A stretch of DNA of 64,000 nt from Acholeplasma oculi (GCF_900166985.1 NZ_FUZK01000001.1:124001-188000); one strand, 5' to 3'; shown: positions 8,549-17,523, counted from the stretch's first letter. A program made the numbers and translations. Notes: generated by a model not told the origin, from the letters alone.

Positions 8549-9294
8549 TTAGAGTCTTCATAATTGGTGACTCCACATCCGCTAAGAAGGAAGAACACAA
8601 GCGTCCTGAATCTGGATGGGGTGAACATATTGAGTCACTCTCCAATCAAGAATTTCAAGTGTTTAATTATGCTAAAAATGGTGAATCTACACAATCATTT
8701 ATAAATAAAGGTTTATTTGATACTGTTTTAAATCAATTGAGTCAAGATGATTACCTTTTTATTCAATTTGGTCATAATGACCAAAAGATACATGATAAAA
8801 ATCGTTATACCCATCCGTATAAAACATATCAAGAAAATATAACTTATTTTTATCAAGAAGCTTCAAAAAAAGGAGCAAAAGTTTTATTATTATCAAGCAT
8901 TTCAAGAAGAGATTTTAAAAATCACAAACGAATTAATAAAAAAACATTGGGTGATTATCCAAAATCAATTAAAATATTATCTAATAGACTAAACATACCA
9001 TTTATAGATATGTTCAAGAAAACTGTCAAACTCTATGAGTATTTAGGTTTTGAGTTATCAAAAGAACTATTCCTTCATTTAAAACCTGGAATACATAAAA
9101 ATTATATGGATGGTGTTTCAGATAACACACATTTAAATGAATTTGGTGCAAAAATTATTGCTCAAATTGTTCTTAACGAGATTAAAAGAAAGCAGTTATT
9201 AAATCAAACTATGGATCCAATAAAATCCTATAGAATGATAGATATTAAGAGGTTAGTATATGTACAAAAACGATCAGGAAGATTACACATTTGA
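8545..9294 (+). CDS. SGNH/GDSL hydrolase (rhamnogalacturonan acetylesterase-like)
   Basis: A 249-residue SGNH-fold esterase. Block I reads FIIGDSTSAK with the nucleophilic serine, the glycine block is YAKNGESTQSF, block III FGHNDQK supplies the asparagine, and DNTHLNEFG near the C-terminus supplies the Asp-x-x-His pair. This set matches the rhamnogalacturonan-acetylesterase-like branch, whose members deacetylate carbohydrates; because there is no signal peptide the protein should be cytoplasmic. Its last 35 bases overlap the following methyltransferase gene, so the extreme C-terminus (RLVYVQKRSG) is probably non-essential coding drift. It begins inside the Nudix stop codon (ATGA). Confidence 0.85.
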   Translation: MIRVFIIGDSTSAKKEEHKRPESGWGEHIESLSNQEFQVFNYAKNGESTQSFINKGLFDTVLNQLSQDDYLFIQFGHNDQKIHDKNRYTHPYKTYQENITYFYQEASKKGAKVLLLSSISRRDFKNHKRINKKTLGDYPKSIKILSNRLNIPFIDMFKKTVKLYEYLGFELSKELFLHLKPGIHKNYMDGVSDNTHLNEFGAKIIAQIVLNEIKRKQLLNQTMDPIKSYRMIDIKRLVYVQKRSGRLHI

Positions 9295-10402
9295 TTCTGT
9301 AGAGACCATACGTTTTGAATCTATTTCTGTGAAAGATCAAGTAAAAGAAAAAGAAAAACATATTGAAAAATTATTTGATCAAAAAGTATCACCTATGGTG
9401 ATGAATCCAAAACCTAGAGGATATAGACATAAAGCGGTTTTATCTGCAACCAATATCAAAGTTGGTAATAGTTTTCAAATTCGATTAGGATTATTTATCG
9501 AGGGAAGCAAAGATATTAAGCCTAGAAATGGTCATTATTTACATGATGCTAAAATTGATGAGGTCTTTAAAACTATTGAATCTTTATTAATAAAATATAA
9601 ATTTAAAGCATATCAAAAAAGATATCAAGAAGGTATCATCAAGCATGTAATGATTAGAAAATCATTTGATTCAGGAGAATTAATGGTTGTTTTTGCTACA
9701 CAAAATAATGTATTTCCAAACCATAGAAAGTTCATTAACGAGCTAATTTTAGCCCATCCAGAAGTAAAAACAGTTGTTCAAAATATTCATTGTAAAGAAA
9801 CTCATTTAGTTTTACTAGAAGAGGAAAAAATATTATATGGTAAAGGGTTTATAACTGATGCGATTGACGGATTTAAATTTCAAATTTCTAGCCGTTCATT
9901 TTATCAAGTTAATCCGATGCAAATGTTTAACATATATGATTATGCTTTAAAAATTGCTGAGATTAAACCAACTGATTTAGTTGTTGACTGTTACTCAGGT
10001 ATCGGTACATTATCTATACTCGCATCCAAATATGCTAAAACTGTTTATGGTTTAGAAATCAATTCATCATCTGTAGCAAATGCAATAACTAATAAAAAAC
10101 TTAATAACATATCCAACGTTCATTTTATACAAGGTGATGTAGAAGATACTTTAGAAAAATTAAATGACCCGATTGATATATTGATCATGGATCCAACAAG
10201 AGATGGAGCGAGTTTGAAGTTTATAGAGATTGTTAAAAAGATTAAACCAAAGAAAATTGTATATATTTCTTGTAATCCGGATACTCAAATCAGAGATATT
10301 AAGCAAATCGGTTTTATGTATAAACTTTTAAATATTCAACCATTTGATATGTTTACATATACATCACATGTAGAAAATGTCATATTACTCGAATTAAAAT
10401 AA
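9260..10402 (+). CDS. 23S rRNA (uracil-C5)-methyltransferase, RlmCD/TrmA family, short form
   Basis: A 380-residue SAM-dependent methyltransferase of the RumA/TrmA family that forms 5-methyluridine in RNA. Recognisable pieces are SRSFYQVNPMQ, the SAM-binding loop DCYSGIGTLSILAS, the DPTRDGAS motif IV, and the catalytic cysteine in YISCNPDTQIRD. The N-terminal TRAM domain and the four-cysteine iron-sulfur cluster found in RlmD are absent: the first 60 residues have no cysteine. At about 380 residues it is roughly 60-80 shorter than Bacillus RlmCD. A good AAGAGG ribosome site precedes ATG 9260, although the start lies inside the previous gene. The exact target uridine is not readable; some mollicutes use a folate-dependent enzyme instead for this base. 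Confidence 0.85.
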   Translation: MYKNDQEDYTFDSVETIRFESISVKDQVKEKEKHIEKLFDQKVSPMVMNPKPRGYRHKAVLSATNIKVGNSFQIRLGLFIEGSKDIKPRNGHYLHDAKIDEVFKTIESLLIKYKFKAYQKRYQEGIIKHVMIRKSFDSGELMVVFATQNNVFPNHRKFINELILAHPEVKTVVQNIHCKETHLVLLEEEKILYGKGFITDAIDGFKFQISSRSFYQVNPMQMFNIYDYALKIAEIKPTDLVVDCYSGIGTLSILASKYAKTVYGLEINSSSVANAITNKKLNNISNVHFIQGDVEDTLEKLNDPIDILIMDPTRDGASLKFIEIVKKIKPKKIVYISCNPDTQIRDIKQIGFMYKLLNIQPFDMFTYTSHVENVILLELK

Positions 10403-10426
10403 CATTAAAAATACTTTCATACATTA

Positions 10427-10477
10427 AAGAAGGAGCACCTAACCTCTTACATAAAAGGTTAAATGCTTCTTTTTTAA
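10427..10477 (+). terminator. Terminator after the methyltransferase gene
   Basis: TAACCT (10440-10445) pairs with AGGTTA (10456-10461), extended imperfectly outward by AGAAG/CTTCT, followed by a run of T from 10470. Confidence 0.7.
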
Positions 10478-10485
10478 TTTTTGCC

Positions 10486-10519
10486 CAATGTGGAAACGTC
10501 TCGAAATCAATGTGGAAAC
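10486..10519. repeat. Direct repeat CAATGTGGAAAC, two copies
   Basis: CAATGTGGAAAC occurs at 10486-10497 and 10508-10519, 22 bases apart, in a 268-base spacer. It could be the worn end of a mobile element or a tandem binding site. It marks the left edge of the accessory region. Confidence 0.5.
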
Positions 10520-10623
10520 ATCAAACTATGCTTTAAGCATATAATTTCTTGAGTGTGAGAACATCTATTTCGTAAAAAATTATTGACAATGAGATTAACC
10601 GATTATAAAGTAATCAAGTTTGG

Positions 10624-10632
10624 TGCTATAAT
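10624..10632 (+). promoter_or_regulatory. Extended -10 promoter for the orphan gene at 10671
   Basis: TGCTATAAT (10624-10632) is a perfect extended -10. A consensus TTGACA lies at 10583-10588 and pairs better with a second possible -10, TATAAA (10604-10609, 15-base spacer). GGAGGGG follows just before the start codon. Confidence 0.55.
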
Positions 10633-10670
10633 GTAAACAATATTACACTTTTCTCTTTGGAGGGGATTTC

Positions 10671-11354
10671 ATGGAGTTTGAAACATTTAAAGTAATTGCC
10701 ACGACTCTAGGTATTTTTGAATTTGAGTTTGAATACAACGATCGTAAATACTTTTTTGGGTATTCAGATAAAAAGGATTACATTATAGCTGATATAGATA
10801 ATATTATTGTGAGGATGGGTTCAGTATCTAATCTGATTGATTATCAAGCATTCGATGGGAAGTCACTAGAAGAAATATGGTATTCAATAAGTAATGTTTA
10901 TTGGGATGGTATGGGTGATGCAGATAATTGGTACAATCAGTTAATTGGTGATAATCTATTTGAATTATTATATATAGTCAGTCAAAATCGAGCGATTAAG
11001 ATCGACTTTTATGGAATACTACATAAACTTTTTGTTATGGAAAAAGATGATAAAATTGTCTTGTATGCTGGTACATATTCACTTTCAAAAGCAATTGAAA
11101 AAGTTGATATTGAAGTAGCAAGTTTTTACATATATGAGAAACTGCACCGAATCGGATTTCATTTATATGTAAATCGAATGGGTTCAAGCTTCACTCTTGA
11201 TAAAGATATATTTAAATTCAAACATCGACACCTATATAATAAAAATCATCTTTCTAACAGATTTTTCGGAGAGGCTGATCAAAGAACTGGTGAGCATTTC
11301 AAAAACACATTTTTAATGAAACTGCGTAATTTGATAAAGAAATCAAGAGTATAG
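10671..11354 (+). CDS. Orphan protein of unknown function, 227 residues
   Basis: I do not recognise this protein. It has no signal peptide or membrane span. The N-terminal half is rich in aromatic and acidic residues (GIFEFEFEYNDRKYFFGY, then VYWDGMGDADNWYNQL), and the C-terminal half ends basic (KLRNLIKKSRV). The reading frame is well supported by a strong GGAGGGG ribosome site, a near-consensus promoter and a codon pattern like the genome core. It stands alone between a terminator and a decayed transposase, so context says only that it sits in the accessory region. A defence or phage-related role is possible but nothing in the sequence shows it. Confidence 0.65.
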   Translation: MEFETFKVIATTLGIFEFEFEYNDRKYFFGYSDKKDYIIADIDNIIVRMGSVSNLIDYQAFDGKSLEEIWYSISNVYWDGMGDADNWYNQLIGDNLFELLYIVSQNRAIKIDFYGILHKLFVMEKDDKIVLYAGTYSLSKAIEKVDIEVASFYIYEKLHRIGFHLYVNRMGSSFTLDKDIFKFKHRHLYNKNHLSNRFFGEADQRTGEHFKNTFLMKLRNLIKKSRV

Positions 11355-11460
11355 AATATATTAGATTGTAATTTCACATTCGTTATTAAATATTGATTTA
11401 CTCCAGGTTACTGATAATCCTTGTGAACAGTAATGCCAACTATAAGGCAATATATAAACA

Positions 11461-11695
11461 AGTGTTGTTCAAGTAGTTGTCAACTATGCTTCAAGTACTA
11501 TGGCAAAATACGTTAAAAAGCATGGCTTTGCTAAGATTATTGTGCCGCTGGCATGTAGTAGACAAAAATTGACATATTTCATATACTACAATTAGCGTGG
11601 AATACTGGCTTTAGATGAAGCCTAGAAGTGAGAGACTCTCAAATTATAAGTATTATCAATACACAGCAATTGATGAGTATTCAAGATTTAGATAA
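11461..11695 (+). pseudogene. Decayed DDE transposase fragment (IS481/IS3-like)
   Basis: Two blocks of broken coding sequence remain. From 11461 to 11592 one frame gives a 43-residue stretch containing STMAKYVKKHGFAK before a stop. In another frame, 11618-11695 gives KYYQYTAIDEYSRF, the strand around the first catalytic aspartate (AIDEYSR) of IS481/IS3-type integrase-core transposases. The frames differ and have in-frame stops, so the element is dead. No flanking inverted repeats could be made out, so the family call rests on this short phrase. Confidence 0.6.
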
Positions 11696-12044
11696 AAGAT
11701 ATTAGAAGTTAAATAAAGTAAATTAGATACCATACAGCTAATATTAGGTGTGTGGTTTTTACTCATTCTGATTATAGTCACGATTAAGCTTTTAGAAATA
11801 AATATAAAATGTTATAATTTAAATAACCGCAAAACAAATAGAAAATGATAATAAGTACTAAAAAACCACAATATATCAATGAAATATTAATATATCATAT
11901 ATTGTTCCAATTGTTAAGAAATATATTATGTTTCAAGATTTGAGCAAAAGTCTTCCCAAATGCTTGAGAAGTGAAACAATCTAATAGCAATTTTTATCAA
12001 TCCTCAAAAATAAAATTAGTGTATATTATATATAGGTGGGATTT
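11696..12044. other. AT-rich spacer without a gene
   Basis: About 350 bases of AT-rich sequence with stops in all frames. It probably continues the decayed insertion element. The last part holds a TATATTATATATAGG stretch that could serve as promoter and ribosome site for the AraC-type gene. Confidence 0.5.
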
Positions 12045-12872
12045 ATGGATTACAAAGAGCATATAACCAAAACTATTGATTACATTGAGCAAAACTTAAC
12101 AAATGAAATTGATTTAACTACTTGTGCAAAGACTTGTGGTTATTCGGAGTATCATTTCTTACGTGTATTCAAAGAAGTGACAGGACTGACACCGGCTGAC
12201 TATATTAGAAAAAGACGTTTGAGCGAAATAGCTAAGCGGATCAGTAGTGATGCTGAACCTATTTCAGAAATTGCCTTTTTATATGGTTTTAATTCAAAAG
12301 AGAATTTTACTCGCGCCTTTAAAACTGAGCATCATATTTTGCCTACAGAATATAAATTTGCGCAAAACAGTCTAAAACTGTATGAACCCTTATCTTTTGA
12401 GATAAAACAATTTTGTGTCAAGCCAGAAATCATCACTATCCAAAGCTTTTCTCTAACTGTTTACAAAAGTGATGAGAACTATCCACCAAATTTTTGGAAC
12501 AAATACAATTCCAAAAAACTTTCCTATCGTTTATCTGGTCAAAAGACTTGCGAAGATTTCGGCGTGAATATTTGGAATCATACAGAAAAAAGGCTTGATT
12601 ACTTCATCGGGATACAAACCGAGAATGCAATAGGAGATATTTCGGGAACTCAGGAAATAAAGATAATCGGGGGCCTTTATGCCGTGTTTCAAACACCAAA
12701 AACCAATCATGCTAATTTTATCAATACCATCAATAGTACATGGGAGTATATTAATACAGTCTGGTTACCGCAAAGCTGCTACAAACGAACAGGTAATTAT
12801 GAACTTGAAAGTTATATTGAAGAAAGCCGTGTATTTTCCGAGAAAATCTATATACCTATTGAACTGAAGTAA
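12045..12872 (+). CDS. AraC-family regulator with C-terminal GyrI-like effector-binding domain
   Basis: A 275-residue regulator. Residues 1-100 are a typical double helix-turn-helix: IEQNLTNEIDLTTCAKTCGYSEYHF, FKEVTGLTPADYIRKRRL, ISEIAFLYGFNSKENFTRAFK. From about residue 115 to the end lies a beta-rich domain with the GyrI/AraC effector-binding look (YFIGIQT, LYAVFQTPK, ESYIEESRVFSEKIYIPI), as in BltR/Rob-type sensors of small hydrophobic ligands. The ATG at 12045 is favoured since GGTGGG precedes it; an in-frame GTG at 12036 is part of that site. Codon choice is richer in G and C than neighbours (GCCGTG, CGCGCC, CGGGGG), suggesting import from a clostridial donor. The gene after it probably forms its target. 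Confidence 0.85.
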   Translation: MDYKEHITKTIDYIEQNLTNEIDLTTCAKTCGYSEYHFLRVFKEVTGLTPADYIRKRRLSEIAKRISSDAEPISEIAFLYGFNSKENFTRAFKTEHHILPTEYKFAQNSLKLYEPLSFEIKQFCVKPEIITIQSFSLTVYKSDENYPPNFWNKYNSKKLSYRLSGQKTCEDFGVNIWNHTEKRLDYFIGIQTENAIGDISGTQEIKIIGGLYAVFQTPKTNHANFINTINSTWEYINTVWLPQSCYKRTGNYELESYIEESRVFSEKIYIPIELK

Positions 12873-12952
12873 TTTTATTAAAGGTTGATTTAAAAAAATT
12901 CAATTACACAATATTTTTATAAAACAAATTTATTGTAATGAGGAGTGTTAAA

Positions 12953-13858
12953 ATGAAAAAATTGAACATTAAATGGGAAGGGGTTACTGACACTACAGGT
13001 TATCTCTTTTCATTTGCTAAATCGCTGTCTGCTGCAGTGAAAAACAGCCCTTTCAGCGAACTATCAGAGGATATTGTTGCATCAAGCGGGTTTGCATTCC
13101 GCATGTGGGTTGCTGCAGACCTTTGCCCAAGTGCTATGAGTATATGGGCTTTTAATCAGCAAAAGCCTTGGGTAGAAAATGGAGGTTTTTCTTGTGAGTA
13201 TATTGAGCGAATGTGGGGGCACGATGATATCGAGGAAGAACGCCGAGTAACAGCCCTTGAAATGATTAAACATTCAATTAATAACGGCATTGCAGCAATT
13301 AGCTGGGACATCGGAGTACCTGAATGGGGACTTATTACAGGCTATGACGACGAAATGCAAAAGCTTTATACTCTTTCAATTACAGGTGCAGCAGGAGAAA
13401 TGGATTATACACAACTTGGTAAGCGTGAGATACCAATTCTTAATGTGTTGACTATCACAGGTAAAACTAATAAGCCTAAAGAAACTATAGTTTCAGATAG
13501 TTTAAAACTTGCAAAAAATCACTTAAACGGTGAAGAATGGTGTGATAATGAAAAAGGACTTGCGGCATATGCAGCATTAGCTAAGCATTTTGAGAATGTT
13601 TTCAATCCAGATAGTTCATGGAACATTGAGTATTATCTAGGTACCTACTCTGCGTTGAAGTGGTATGCTTGGAGATTTTTTGAAAAATATGGTCTGACTG
13701 AGCTTGCAGAGCTTTACAAAATGGTATATGACTGTTGGCAGAAGGCTTTTGAGATTAAAAAATCTACCGATATCTCCTCTATTGATAATAGACAAGCAAT
13801 CTTAAAATTATTAAAAAAAGCAGAGAACTGCGAAAGGGAAGCAGTAAAGTTGATGTAA
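12953..13858 (+). CDS. Butirosin-BtrH-like / C39-peptidase-fold protein
   Basis: A 301-residue cytoplasmic protein. The N-terminal half (SSGFAFRMWV, LCPSAMSIWAF, then a lone aspartate in ISWDIGVPEWGLITGYDDE) resembles the BtrH N-terminal/C39-like papain fold seen in acyltransferases and peptidase relatives; the C-terminal half is helical (AAYAALAKHF, YSALKWYAWRFFEKYGL). The assignment is by general resemblance and I cannot place the catalytic cysteine with certainty. ATG 12953 follows AGGAG (12941-12945); an in-frame ATG at 12938 lies before that site and is unlikely. It is 80 bases downstream of the AraC-type gene, with the same foreign-looking composition, so the pair probably arrived together. 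Confidence 0.6.
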   Translation: MKKLNIKWEGVTDTTGYLFSFAKSLSAAVKNSPFSELSEDIVASSGFAFRMWVAADLCPSAMSIWAFNQQKPWVENGGFSCEYIERMWGHDDIEEERRVTALEMIKHSINNGIAAISWDIGVPEWGLITGYDDEMQKLYTLSITGAAGEMDYTQLGKREIPILNVLTITGKTNKPKETIVSDSLKLAKNHLNGEEWCDNEKGLAAYAALAKHFENVFNPDSSWNIEYYLGTYSALKWYAWRFFEKYGLTELAELYKMVYDCWQKAFEIKKSTDISSIDNRQAILKLLKKAENCEREAVKLM

Positions 13859-14028
13859 TAATTTTCCAAACAGAAATCTATGCTAAAATGAAATGAAAAT
13901 TAATAATGGATTTCATTTAATATACAATTGAAGATATTAAGACATTCAGATGTCTGTATTGGACGGGTGTAGTTGCTTTATAGTGGATATCGCGGAACAG
14001 TTAACTTGGAGTTTACAGTAATACATAG

Positions 14029-14235
14029 TACTTTTTAAGCAAATCATCTAGTCTTGTATATTGTTCAAAAGTGGGATTAAAAAACTATTCAAATTCCCTT
14101 TCTCTATATCTATATAATCTAAATCCTAAAAATGGAACTATTTCAGTAGATATCCATGAAACTATGTTAAGATATAGTGCGGAAAGAGGATTATCATTTC
14201 AACATGAGGATTGGATTGTTCCAATCTTGAATTAA
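14029..14235 (+). pseudogene. Possible 3' remnant of a gene
   Basis: One frame is open for 68 codons from just after a TAG at 14026-14028 to TAA at 14233-14235 and reads like protein (NPKNGTISVDI, then RYSAERGLSF and HEDWIVPIL), but it has no start codon with a ribosome site. I do not recognise the family. It may be the tail of a gene whose 5' part was lost. Confidence 0.35.
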
Positions 14236-14443
14236 TCTGATTATAAAATGTAGGTCTTAAAGATAAGCTTGAATTCTCATATAGTGAATAACGTACTGGA
14301 ATTTAGCAGTTTCCAATTGTAGTAAGTTACTTTCCATTTATCATTAAATTAATAAATCTCTTAATAGTTCATAAAAGTTCACACATTTAGTTACAAATAT
14401 GTCATGATATTTTCAAGATAGTGTTGATTCAATTTGCAATAAT

Positions 14444-14484
14444 AAGATGTTAGAAGACAATAAAAACTACTAACATCTTTTTTA
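14444..14484 (+). terminator. Perfect hairpin terminator in the decayed region
   Basis: AAGATGTTAG (14444-14453) pairs perfectly with CTAACATCTT (14470-14479) around a 16-base loop and is followed by TTTTTAATA. No intact gene ends here, so it probably belonged to the lost gene upstream. Confidence 0.75.
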
Positions 14485-14879
14485 ATAATAAATAAAGGTT
14501 AAATACTTCTAATTTTGTTTTATATACAATTTAACTATATATTAAAAGCCGAAATAATGCATTTATCTCAGCTATAAAATGTAGGTATAGTCATAAGGCA
14601 ATACATGAAGAAAATCTTAAAACTACAAAAAAGAAAGGATAAATTTTAAAAGTTGATGTAAATATACTGTTTATAATATAAAGTAAAAGTTTAAAACAAG
14701 TTTTAGTTCATGTTAGCTATAAAATCTTTTTGGACTATTGTTTCTCATTTTTGATAGAAAAAGTTGATAAATATTAATCTATTAATTACTGTAACTAATC
14801 ATGAAAATTTTCTGTAAAAAAATACTATACTTTTATGAAAATGAGAGTATAATATTTTTTTGGAAAGAGGCAGTAAATC

Positions 14880-16475
14880 ATGAGAAAAGAAAAAACATCA
14901 CTCAACCATATGTTGGTAATCGTATTATTATATTCAGGTCTTACAGGTATTATTACAGGTTTATTTCTATATTTATTTCGCTACTTAAGTAGTTTATTAT
15001 TAGAACTTACTTATACAATATACACATCTGTTCAGTTAAATCTATGGAGTTTACCAATTTTTATTATCGGGTTAATTATTTTAGCATATTTAGTATCTTT
15101 ATTAATCAAATGGGAACCTCATGCAGGTGGAGGAGCAATCTCAAGAGCAGCAGGTTTTGTTAGAGGTATTCTTTTATTTAATTGGTTAAGAACTTTGATT
15201 TCAACATTCATTTCAGCTCAATTAGTATTCTTTGCTGGATTACCATTTGGTATTGAAGGTCCTTCCGTAATTATGGGAACTGCAATTTCAGGTGGAGTTA
15301 ATGATCTTGGAAAAGCACATCCAGCACATAAAAAATATTTACTTACAGCTGGTGCATCTGCAGGGTTTTCAATCGCAACAGGATCGATTTTTGCAGGTAC
15401 AATCTTTACATTAGAAGAAATGCATAAGAAATTTTCATTTATGCTTTTATCGGTTGCAATGAGTGGAGCTGTTTTTGCATCTGTGACTATGAGAATACTT
15501 GATTATATATTAGGCAATCATACTGCATTTTTTTCATTGACTAATGAATTTAAAAATATTCCTTTTGAATTTATTTGGTTAGCACCTTTGTTAGGTATAG
15601 GTGCCGGTTTATTAGCTGTAGGGTTTAATTTTCTCATTGAATTCTTTGGAGATTTGAGTACATATAAGTTTAAAAAAGTTCCGCTTTCTGTAAAACTTAT
15701 TCTTAATTTCTTGCTTGTAGGTTTTATTGGTTTATTTGTAATAGAAACCATTGGTAATGGTCACCACAGTATTATTGAACCATTATTTGATAAACAGTTT
15801 AGTCTAGGTATGATTGCGTTATTATTTGTTTTAAAAATAATCACAATTGTTGTATCTTCATCAAGTGGTACAACAGGAGGTTTATTTATTCCTGTATTGG
15901 TTATTGGTGCATTATATGCCGGATTATTTAATGAAATTGCCATTTTAATGGGTTTTAATAGTGAATATACAGCTGCTATTATATTAATCGGTATGTGTGT
16001 ATTTTTTGGTACATCTATGCAAGCACCTATAACAACCATAGCATTTATCATCGAAGCTTCTCTACATCCAGAAACGATTATATTTATGATGGTCGCTATT
16101 TTAGCTGGTATATTGATTGGTGAAGCGTTTCATATGAAACCACTTAATGAAATAGCTTTAAAGAGATTTATGAAAATTCAAGATCAAAATAGAGTTTGGA
16201 ATTTATATAACGTAAAAGCTACAATCCAAGAAAATGCCTTTGTCATTGGTAAAACAGTTAGAGACATTTTATGGCCAGCAAATACACTGATTAAAGAATT
16301 AATTCAAGAAAATCAACAAAATACTACAAATATTGCTGTACATGGTGGTGATCGTGTATTAACAAATCATGATCAAATTCTATTTCAAATTCAATCGTTT
16401 GATATTGATAGAACATTAAAAGAAATTCAAGATTTAATTGGAATTCAAGAACTTACAATTGAATTGATTAGGTAG
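14880..16475 (+). CDS. ClC-family chloride channel/antiporter with C-terminal TrkA-C domain
   Basis: A 531-residue integral membrane protein of the voltage-gated chloride channel family. The selectivity-filter landmarks are visible: GIEGPSVIMG (the glutamate corresponds to the gating glutamate that marks proton-coupled exchangers), GASAGFS, and GGLFIPVLVIGALYAG near residues 335-350. About ten or more hydrophobic spans fill residues 10-425. From about 435 to the end the soluble portion (NVKATIQENAFVIGKTVR, HGGDRVLTNHDQILFQ) looks like a TrkA-C/RCK-C ligand-binding domain, a known bacterial ClC companion in place of CBS domains. GAGG precedes ATG 14880 at good distance, and a TATAAT stands at 14848. 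It is a single-gene unit. Confidence 0.9.
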   Translation: MRKEKTSLNHMLVIVLLYSGLTGIITGLFLYLFRYLSSLLLELTYTIYTSVQLNLWSLPIFIIGLIILAYLVSLLIKWEPHAGGGAISRAAGFVRGILLFNWLRTLISTFISAQLVFFAGLPFGIEGPSVIMGTAISGGVNDLGKAHPAHKKYLLTAGASAGFSIATGSIFAGTIFTLEEMHKKFSFMLLSVAMSGAVFASVTMRILDYILGNHTAFFSLTNEFKNIPFEFIWLAPLLGIGAGLLAVGFNFLIEFFGDLSTYKFKKVPLSVKLILNFLLVGFIGLFVIETIGNGHHSIIEPLFDKQFSLGMIALLFVLKIITIVVSSSSGTTGGLFIPVLVIGALYAGLFNEIAILMGFNSEYTAAIILIGMCVFFGTSMQAPITTIAFIIEASLHPETIIFMMVAILAGILIGEAFHMKPLNEIALKRFMKIQDQNRVWNLYNVKATIQENAFVIGKTVRDILWPANTLIKELIQENQQNTTNIAVHGGDRVLTNHDQILFQIQSFDIDRTLKEIQDLIGIQELTIELIR

Positions 16476-16593
16476 ATTCTAAATCATTGTGTTTTTAGTA
16501 TAGTTTAGTAGACACGAATAGTAAGAATCCTACTTATGATAAAATATAATAAATTGCTCTTTTAATATTTGCTATTTAGAATTATTTATGAAG

Positions 16594-17523
16594 CTACCTA
16601 ACAAAGTATTGATTATTTAGGATAAATACGGGTTCAAATGGTCTATCTTGCTTATCTAATATAAAAATTGAAATGGAGTGACCTAAAGTATCTAATCCCA
16701 TACCAGGAGATCCCCATTGCATAAACATATTAAAATAGAGTTTATGATTACTAGAATCTATTGGCTGTAATTGATAGACATCTAACGGTAAATAATAACT
16801 TTCTGGTGATTCATAACTATCTGCAAAGTATACAACAACAATCTTATCTGTAAATGTATTACTATCAACAATATCTCTTAAGCTTATGAGATTATGGCGT
16901 TTTAAATACTCAAGTTCTTGAACATTTAATTCATTTATGAACAATATCTGATTAATATATGCTTCCCATTGAGTATAGTCTTCAAAAACATGTGCTCCAG
17001 TTAATTCATTATGAGAACCTTTAAGCCAGTATGAATAAAATTGGTAATAAGAGTTATCAATAATTATTTTATATTGAACATCATTGATATCTTTGGATTC
17101 TATTTCTATTCCAATTGTCCAAATATTATCATATACTGCTGGACTAAATCTATTAATGCCATTTGTTTGTTGAATGATGACATCATAGTCATGATGATTT
17201 CTTGTTACAACAACATCAAACTTATCTGCCTTTTCATCATATATAGTAACAAGAACAAGCGTATGCGTTTCGAAGAAGGCTTCATCATATGTTAGTGTAT
17301 GTTCAATAAAATTGGTTTCATATGTGCTTTCTAAATAAGCATCATATGTATCAATAATTGTCAAACCTTGTAGGTTAATAAACTCATGGTGTATCACATC
17401 GTCATATATATTTGTATACACATTAAAGTATTTCACTTCATATGAAAATACATCTTGTTGAGGACCACAACCTGAAAGTATTGTTGTTAAAATGACTAAT
17501 ATAAAGAGTGTTATTTTTTTCAT
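16594..17523 (-). CDS. Lipoprotein of unknown function
   Basis: A 309-residue lipoprotein with signal peptide and lipobox ILSGC (cysteine 19), so it should be anchored on the outer face of the membrane. The mature part is rich in aromatic and acidic residues. Two segments seem related: around YDAYLESTYE..LTYDEAFFETHTLVLV and around YTQWEAYINQ..ELEYLKRHNLISL, each followed by beta strands, hinting at an internal duplication. I cannot name the family. It is read in the same direction as, and 254 bases after, the secreted subtilase; a partner or inhibitor role would be speculation. Confidence 0.75.
   Translation of the reverse strand: MKKITLFILVILTTILSGCGPQQDVFSYEVKYFNVYTNIYDDVIHHEFINLQGLTIIDTYDAYLESTYETNFIEHTLTYDEAFFETHTLVLVTIYDEKADKFDVVVTRNHHDYDVIIQQTNGINRFSPAVYDNIWTIGIEIESKDINDVQYKIIIDNSYYQFYSYWLKGSHNELTGAHVFEDYTQWEAYINQILFINELNVQELEYLKRHNLISLRDIVDSNTFTDKIVVVYFADSYESPESYYLPLDVYQLQPIDSSNHKLYFNMFMQWGSPGMGLDTLGHSISIFILDKQDRPFEPVFILNNQYFVR

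Larger units (their letters stand above)
13859..14879. other. 1 kb intergenic region with decayed coding sequence
   Basis: No intact gene is visible. It contains a worn reading frame (14029-14235), a 14-base direct repeat TATAAAATGTAGGT at 14242-14255 and 14573-14586, a frame ending in HKAIHEENLKTTKKKG at about 14590-14650, and a good terminator at 14444. A TATAAT at 14848-14853 begins the promoter for the chloride-channel gene. It reads as the debris of one or more integrated elements. Confidence 0.6.

Noticed and set aside
12036-12044. GTG start for the AraC-type gene
   Set aside because: It overlaps GGTGGG, which serves the ATG at 12045.
14801-14992. 63-codon plus-strand frame ahead of the chloride channel
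   Set aside because: It has no ribosome site, overlaps the channel gene start, and its region holds the promoter.
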